Assembly (NCBI GenBank): GCA_015039365.1
Contig: WION01000001.1
Span: 1,550,001-1,614,000 of the forward strand
Reading direction: 5' to 3'
Length of the DNA: 64,000 bases
Origin: Amanita rubescens
Taxonomy: Eukaryota; Basidiomycota; Agaricomycetes; Agaricales; Amanitaceae
In this document: positions 59,610-64,000 of the stretch, piece by piece
Numbering within the stretch: position 1 is the first letter of the stretch
How the letters are laid out: every line of letters begins with the position of its first letter
Position numbers and translations under genes: made by a program
Notes under the pieces: model-generated
Databases searched by the model: none
Seen by the model: the letters and a program-made list of their open reading frames with translations, nothing else
Told to the model about the DNA's origin: nothing

Positions 59610-61871
59610 ATGGACCGTCGCTCAGCCATGCCCCCGCCCGACCCCCACGCCGCCCGGTCCGGTATACCCCTCCCTTCCACAATCAAGAAATCAACCCAGA
59701 ATCCACGCATGTCCGTCGCTGGTCCTGCTCTCCGAGCACCCTATCCCACCCCCTCCCGTGGTCCAGGCACAAACCCCCGACAGTCCATGGCGCGCTCCTA
59801 CAATGCAAATCCCCTCTCGATGAGCACCAGTAGAACCCCATTGCTCAAGTGCGTGCATCCCTACAACCCCCGTTTCCTCCTTTTTGACCTATTTCTAGTA
59901 GCACGCGTCGAGGTTCAGTCTGGTCCGGGGGTCCTGCCGCCTCCGCCTCTTCACTAAGCCAGACAGCTAAAGATACACGACCGCTTCGCGACAAGCAATA
60001 CCAAGCTAAGATGCGTCAGGACATATTCCACTATCTCCAGGGTAGCAACGCCGAAGTGTCAATGGCGACTTTGTCGAACATCCAGAGAAAAGAATACAGA
60101 GCCATATTTTTCTTTCTAGTTGAGATTCTTGACCCTGGGTACACGTCGGTAGAGGGGGCGCGATTTGAAGACGAATTTGTGCCGGCACTCAAGGCCCTTC
60201 GGTATCCATATGCTCATCAAATTGATAACAAATGGCTAGCTGCCCCTGCCAGTATGCATTCCTGGCCCTCCTTGCTCGGCGTATTACATTGGTTGGTCGA
60301 ACTATGTAAGGTTTGTTCTGTCTAATGTCTGTCAGGCGCTCCGTGTGTTGATGAACGCGTTAGCTACGAGAAGATTATTTGATGAGTGGTCATCCTACCG
60401 TTCGGGATCCTTCCAACGTTCCCGAGGAATTCGATGATATCAATGATCACTGTGCCCTTGCATTCGACTATTTCGAAAATGCATATGGTGATTGGCTAGA
60501 CATGAAGGATGACTTCGAGAAATACAAGATTGTATTAGAAGAACGCTATGGTTAGTGTGTCAGCTAAAATCATTTGCGATCTGACACTTCCTTCAAGCAA
60601 GAAAGGATGAAAGTGTACAGGGAGATTTTGAACAGCAGAAAAGCTTACTAGTGCAGGCTAAAACTGAACTTGACAAATTGAGTTCTTCAGCGGTGCGCGT
60701 TTTTTTTAAAAAATTAAAAAAACAGGAAACTGCTTATTCCCACTCAGGCGCCAGTCGTTAAGCTGAAGAAGGAGAATAATTTATTGACAGCTGATAGCGA
60801 AAAGTTTCAGAAAATTCTTCAGCAATATGAAGGAAGAAAGAAAAAATTGATTGATACCATTGCTTATGAGAAGGCAGAACTGGCTACAGGAAGTTCGTCG
60901 ACTATCAGACTTTACGATATCAATTTAACAACGTATTGGTAGATGCACACCTAGAACAGCTCAAAGCCGAACATGAAAAACTGACAGGGATCGTTAAATC
61001 ACAAAATTTAACACCAGAGGAGATAATCAAGATGAACACTGATCATGAAACTCTCTCGCGAAATCTCGAAGATCTCAGGCAAAAAATTTCAGAGACGCAT
61101 AGAACAATAATGTCCTTGGAAGTGACAGTGACCAACCGCGCTGCGACTGCCGAGGAGGCACTGGATGGTTATACCAATCTGCTCTCATCGTTAGATTTAT
61201 TCCCCCCATTACCTCCTCCCTGGCAAGATGTCGATTTAACATTGGAGCTCAACCCCGCTGCCACAAACCCACAGCAATTGCTTACTGGCGCAGATATTAG
61301 AAAAGTGATAAAGCCTACTCTAATTGCCATCGCGGAGGCAAAACGTTCAGAACGGGCGTCTCTTGAAACGGATAGAATCCGACTCGATAATGAACTTGAT
61401 CAATTGACTTTGGAATGTGAAAATGTCGAGGAGGAGATAGCAGAGCTCGAAAAAAAAGTGGCCAGTCTGAATGAACAAGCTGATGATCTTCGAGATGTAC
61501 GAAATCGTCATCTAGTCTGAACACCGAAGGCTAAATTTACATAGGCAGCACAACAAGAGGCGCTCGTCGCCAGTAATGAAGCGGCACGTTTGGAACGTGA
61601 TCTTGCACAAGCTAGAACGGCCGCTATAGCCAACGGCATGGGGGTAAAGTCTCGGCTCCAGGCCCTACAGCTAAGGTCAGACCACTGTTTGCACCTGTCC
61701 TATCCAACGACTGATGACTGTCTTAGTTACCGCGAGCAAATCGAGAAAGTCTCTCGACTGAAAGAAGAAACCATTCGCGGTATCATTAAAAATAGTCACG
61801 ATATTGCAATCTTCAAAGAGGAGGTTTCAAGGCACCTTAGGGAACTAAGGGAGTTTGCCGAAGGTGAATAA
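59610..61871 (+). CDS. NDC80: Kinetochore protein NDC80/HEC1
   Basis: Microtubule-binding subunit of the outer-kinetochore NDC80 complex. The basic, Pro/Ser-rich N-terminal tail (MDRRSAMPPPDPHAARSGIP) is where Aurora B sites usually lie. It leads to RPLRDKQYQAKMRQDIFHYL, the calponin-homology domain with EILDPGYTS, FVPALKALRYPYAHQIDNKW and PSLLGVLHWLVELCK, then GHPTVRDPSNVPEEFDDIND. The rest is coiled coil over several exons: KAELATG.., HLEQLKAEHEKLTGIVKSQN (near the loop) and LECENVEEEIAELEKKVASL, ending RHLRELREFAEGE. Introns are ~50 bases; no frame break was noticed. Divergent from MOG1. Confidence 0.94.
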
Positions 61872-63165
61872 CTGTCGTTAACCCCCACCCTTCTTGTACG
61901 CATACCTACCTGTGTATTTTTTACCTTCGTGTATTCCTAATATGCCACTAGAATCAAACAACTGTACATTAAATCATTGACAAGTTGAACTCCTCTCCTG
62001 CCCAGGAACTGCCACGGTTCGAGGTAGAAACTATCGATGATCGATGATCGGAATAGATTGTTCCGTCTCAAATGCACCTGTCCATTACGTTTTCCCGAAT
62101 ATCGATATATCGTGCATATGGTTCCTCACAGCCTCACAACTCGAGAGCATGCGGGAATAAAAGGTTTGCGTCGGGATATTCTTATCTCCGTTGGTTGACT
62201 ATGCAGGACTCAATGGGCAGAAAACGCCTATGGCTCAAGTTTCACTCGGAATAGCAACCTATCAATAACACCTTGCACCGCTGTTCACCTCGAAAGCAAC
62301 GGAAGCGGGAAAGCCATCCGCTTTTGATTAAGAAGTGTACAACCTGATTCGCGTCTTCTGAGTCGCCATTTGAAGCATGCCGGCCAATCAGACAATGAAG
62401 TCACCCGCACTAGACCTTTCAAGTCCGGTCCATTTTACTCTGTATAGTCTGCTATTTTTAGCTGTCGCACGGGCTCGGGTCCGCCCATCCAGAAACGCGA
62501 CGATGTCTTTCCAGAAGTAATGCATTCGGGGGTAAATTGCGCAGACCTACCTCATATGCAACTAATTGGACATTCTACTTGCCTGACGCGTCGTCTCTGC
62601 GCCATTCGCTGACCAACTACATTACAACTTGTCAAAGCATCCGGGAAAAAACTTGCCTTGCCCTCAAGTTTCGAGGGTATATGGATCCTCGTTTCAAAGA
62701 GAGGAATTATTAGCACATGCGGTGATATCGAAGATCACTGTACCTCCGTGGCCGGTGAATCGGCCAGAAATGGAGAGGAGAAAAGAGGCACCGAGGTCAA
62801 CTTGCCCAACGACTTCAAGGCCGAACGCGTCGCGGACGCTGATTCATCGCTGTCAGAAGTACCTGAGCGCCGTGGAAAACTGACGTCTGTTAACCCATTG
62901 AATTTCTAACCTATTCTTAAATTATGCTTTAGATCGACATCTTCCTTCTACCCCCAGTTGCATCCTGTTTTACATAGCACCGTGATAACGAATCACCGTT
63001 ACTGTAATACCGGTGCGTCGGAGGTCTGCCGAGCTTTCCGCTGACCCAATTGCACCGTTCGAGGTATAAGTAACTGCGCATGGCATCTCCCTGATTCCTT
63101 GCCTTCCGCTCTTCTCTTCTGTTTACCAACCCCCCCGGGACAGATCCACCTCAAACTATTACAGA
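61872..63165. other. Long intergenic region with a weak open frame
   Basis: 1.3 kb between NDC80 and the next gene. A plus-strand frame at about 62646-62909 reads KASGKKLALPSSFEGIWILV and then a hydrophilic Glu/Lys/Ser stretch, possibly the second exon of a small gene starting ATGTCTTTCCAG at 62502. I recognise no family and the exon pairing is unproven. TATAAGTAA-like sequence near 63065 may belong to the promoter of the next gene. Confidence 0.35.
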
Positions 63166-64000
63166 ATGTCTTCCGACATCAAGGTTGAACTGGCGCCTAT
63201 TGATCCGGAAAGGGGGAATTTGGACCCTCTACCATTGAGGATATCAGTAGATCATAGGGACCAGAGGGTGGCTGTTGTCGATACTTCAGCTCTCCAACAG
63301 AAGAAAAATACAGAGAAAGAAGGCGAAAAGAAAGAAGTGGATGGCGCCAAGGAGGCCCCAAAGCCGGCTTCTAAGCCTCCAGCGAAGCCGAAGCCCAAAG
63401 TCTCTAATTGGATTCAATTCAGAGTATGGTTCAACACATACAGGTAAGCCACAACAATCTTCAAGTTGTGTACTGGCGACTCACGACGTACCCCAGGAAA
63501 TTTTTCGTCTTTGTAGTCAGCATCAACATAATCGGTCTCGGTTTCGCCGCTTCAGGCATCTGGGAATATGCCAATCGGTATTCCGGCCCCATCGTCCTTG
63601 CCAATCTAAATATTGCGGTCTTGATGCGGAATGAAATTTTTCATCGTTTCCTGTATCTTACGGTCAACACCCTTTTTGCCAAGGTGCACTCTATTTTTTC
63701 CAGTGTTTGGGACATCGAATAACGTTTATTTCAGTGGACACCTCTTTGGTTTAGGCTAGGATGCACCTCCGTTTTACAAGTGAGTGTTCTTTCAATCTGT
63801 ACCATGCAGGTATTGACTATCAACAGCATCTGGGTGGCGTTCATAGCGGATGCGGTGTATCTGGACTCATTTGGCTGCTGTACAAAGTCATCATGAATTT
63901 CATTGACACGGACGTCCAACACGATGCTGTTTTGGTCATGGGCACCGTCACGCTAGTTCTCGTTGGCTTAACTGCGCTGGCTGCCTTCCCATGGATTAGA
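63166..64000 (+). CDS. TmpA-like integral membrane protein, N-terminal part (runs off the right edge)
   Basis: Exons 63166-63443, 63497-63683, 63735-63779, 63827 to the window end; phases close. A charged N-terminus with a Lys/Pro/Ala-rich linker (APKPASKPPAKPKPK) precedes WIQFRVWFNTYRKFFVFVV, the first membrane helix. Then WEYANRYSGPIVLANLNIAV, LMRNEIFHRFLYLTVNTLF, KWTPLWFRLGCTSVLQHLGG and VHSGCGVSGLIWLLYKVI, the conserved core of the fungal TmpA-type membrane proteins related to reductase-like regulators. The histidines in LQHLGGVHSG may coordinate a cofactor. The remainder is outside the window. Confidence 0.82.

Overview
The window is nuclear DNA of a basidiomycete fungus, most likely an Agaricomycete. 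Genes lie close together on both strands. Nearly all are split by introns of about 45-60 bases with GT..AG ends, and several proteins (RlpA-like secreted proteins, bestrophin-like channel, DUF3455 protein, TmpA-like membrane protein, fungal kinase-like protein) are typical of mushroom-forming fungi. There is no operon logic, CRISPR array, insertion sequence or recognisable tRNA/rRNA. Gene models were rebuilt by hand from splice signals, reading-frame continuity and remembered family conservation; no alignment or search was run.

Layout. 1-9700: TRP2 (partial) and SHQ1 (divergent), an SLC35F6-like transporter and an arrestin-fold protein (divergent), CBP4, SIP5. 10090-16000: a SERCA-type Ca2+ pump, a poorly coding stretch, and a broken kinase-like gene. 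16156-22113: a tandem pair of secreted RlpA-like proteins, a conserved unknown, an FMP25-like RCC1 protein and a small membrane protein. 22321-28591: ER glucosidase I, an SPFH/band-7 protein, ATG8. 29609-37740: RAD57, HID1, SNF8, DNA polymerase delta small subunit, PET100. 37778-43864: serine/threonine dehydratase, the 24-kDa subunit of complex I, a bestrophin-like channel, a DUF3455 secreted protein. 44057-53833: a large protein built like the meiotic chromosome-axis proteins SYCP2/Red1, an M1 aminopeptidase, the mRNA cap methyltransferase ABD1. 54024-64000: RSP5, an ATG38/NRBF2-like MIT protein, MOG1, NDC80, and a TmpA-like membrane protein cut by the window edge.

The genes do not form one pathway. 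Functional themes recur: respiratory-chain assembly (CBP4, FMP25, PET100, complex I 24 kDa), autophagy and endosome (ATG8, ATG38-like, SNF8, RSP5), and chromosomes (POL31, RAD57, NDC80, axis candidate). The most interesting features are the undescribed axis-protein candidate, extremely small exons (4, 6, 10, 11 and 12 bases), an apparent excess of GC-AG introns, six divergent gene pairs with only 38-90 bases between start codons, and single-base shifts inside otherwise well-conserved genes. The last point to indel errors in the sequence, or, for the kinase-like gene, to a real pseudogene.
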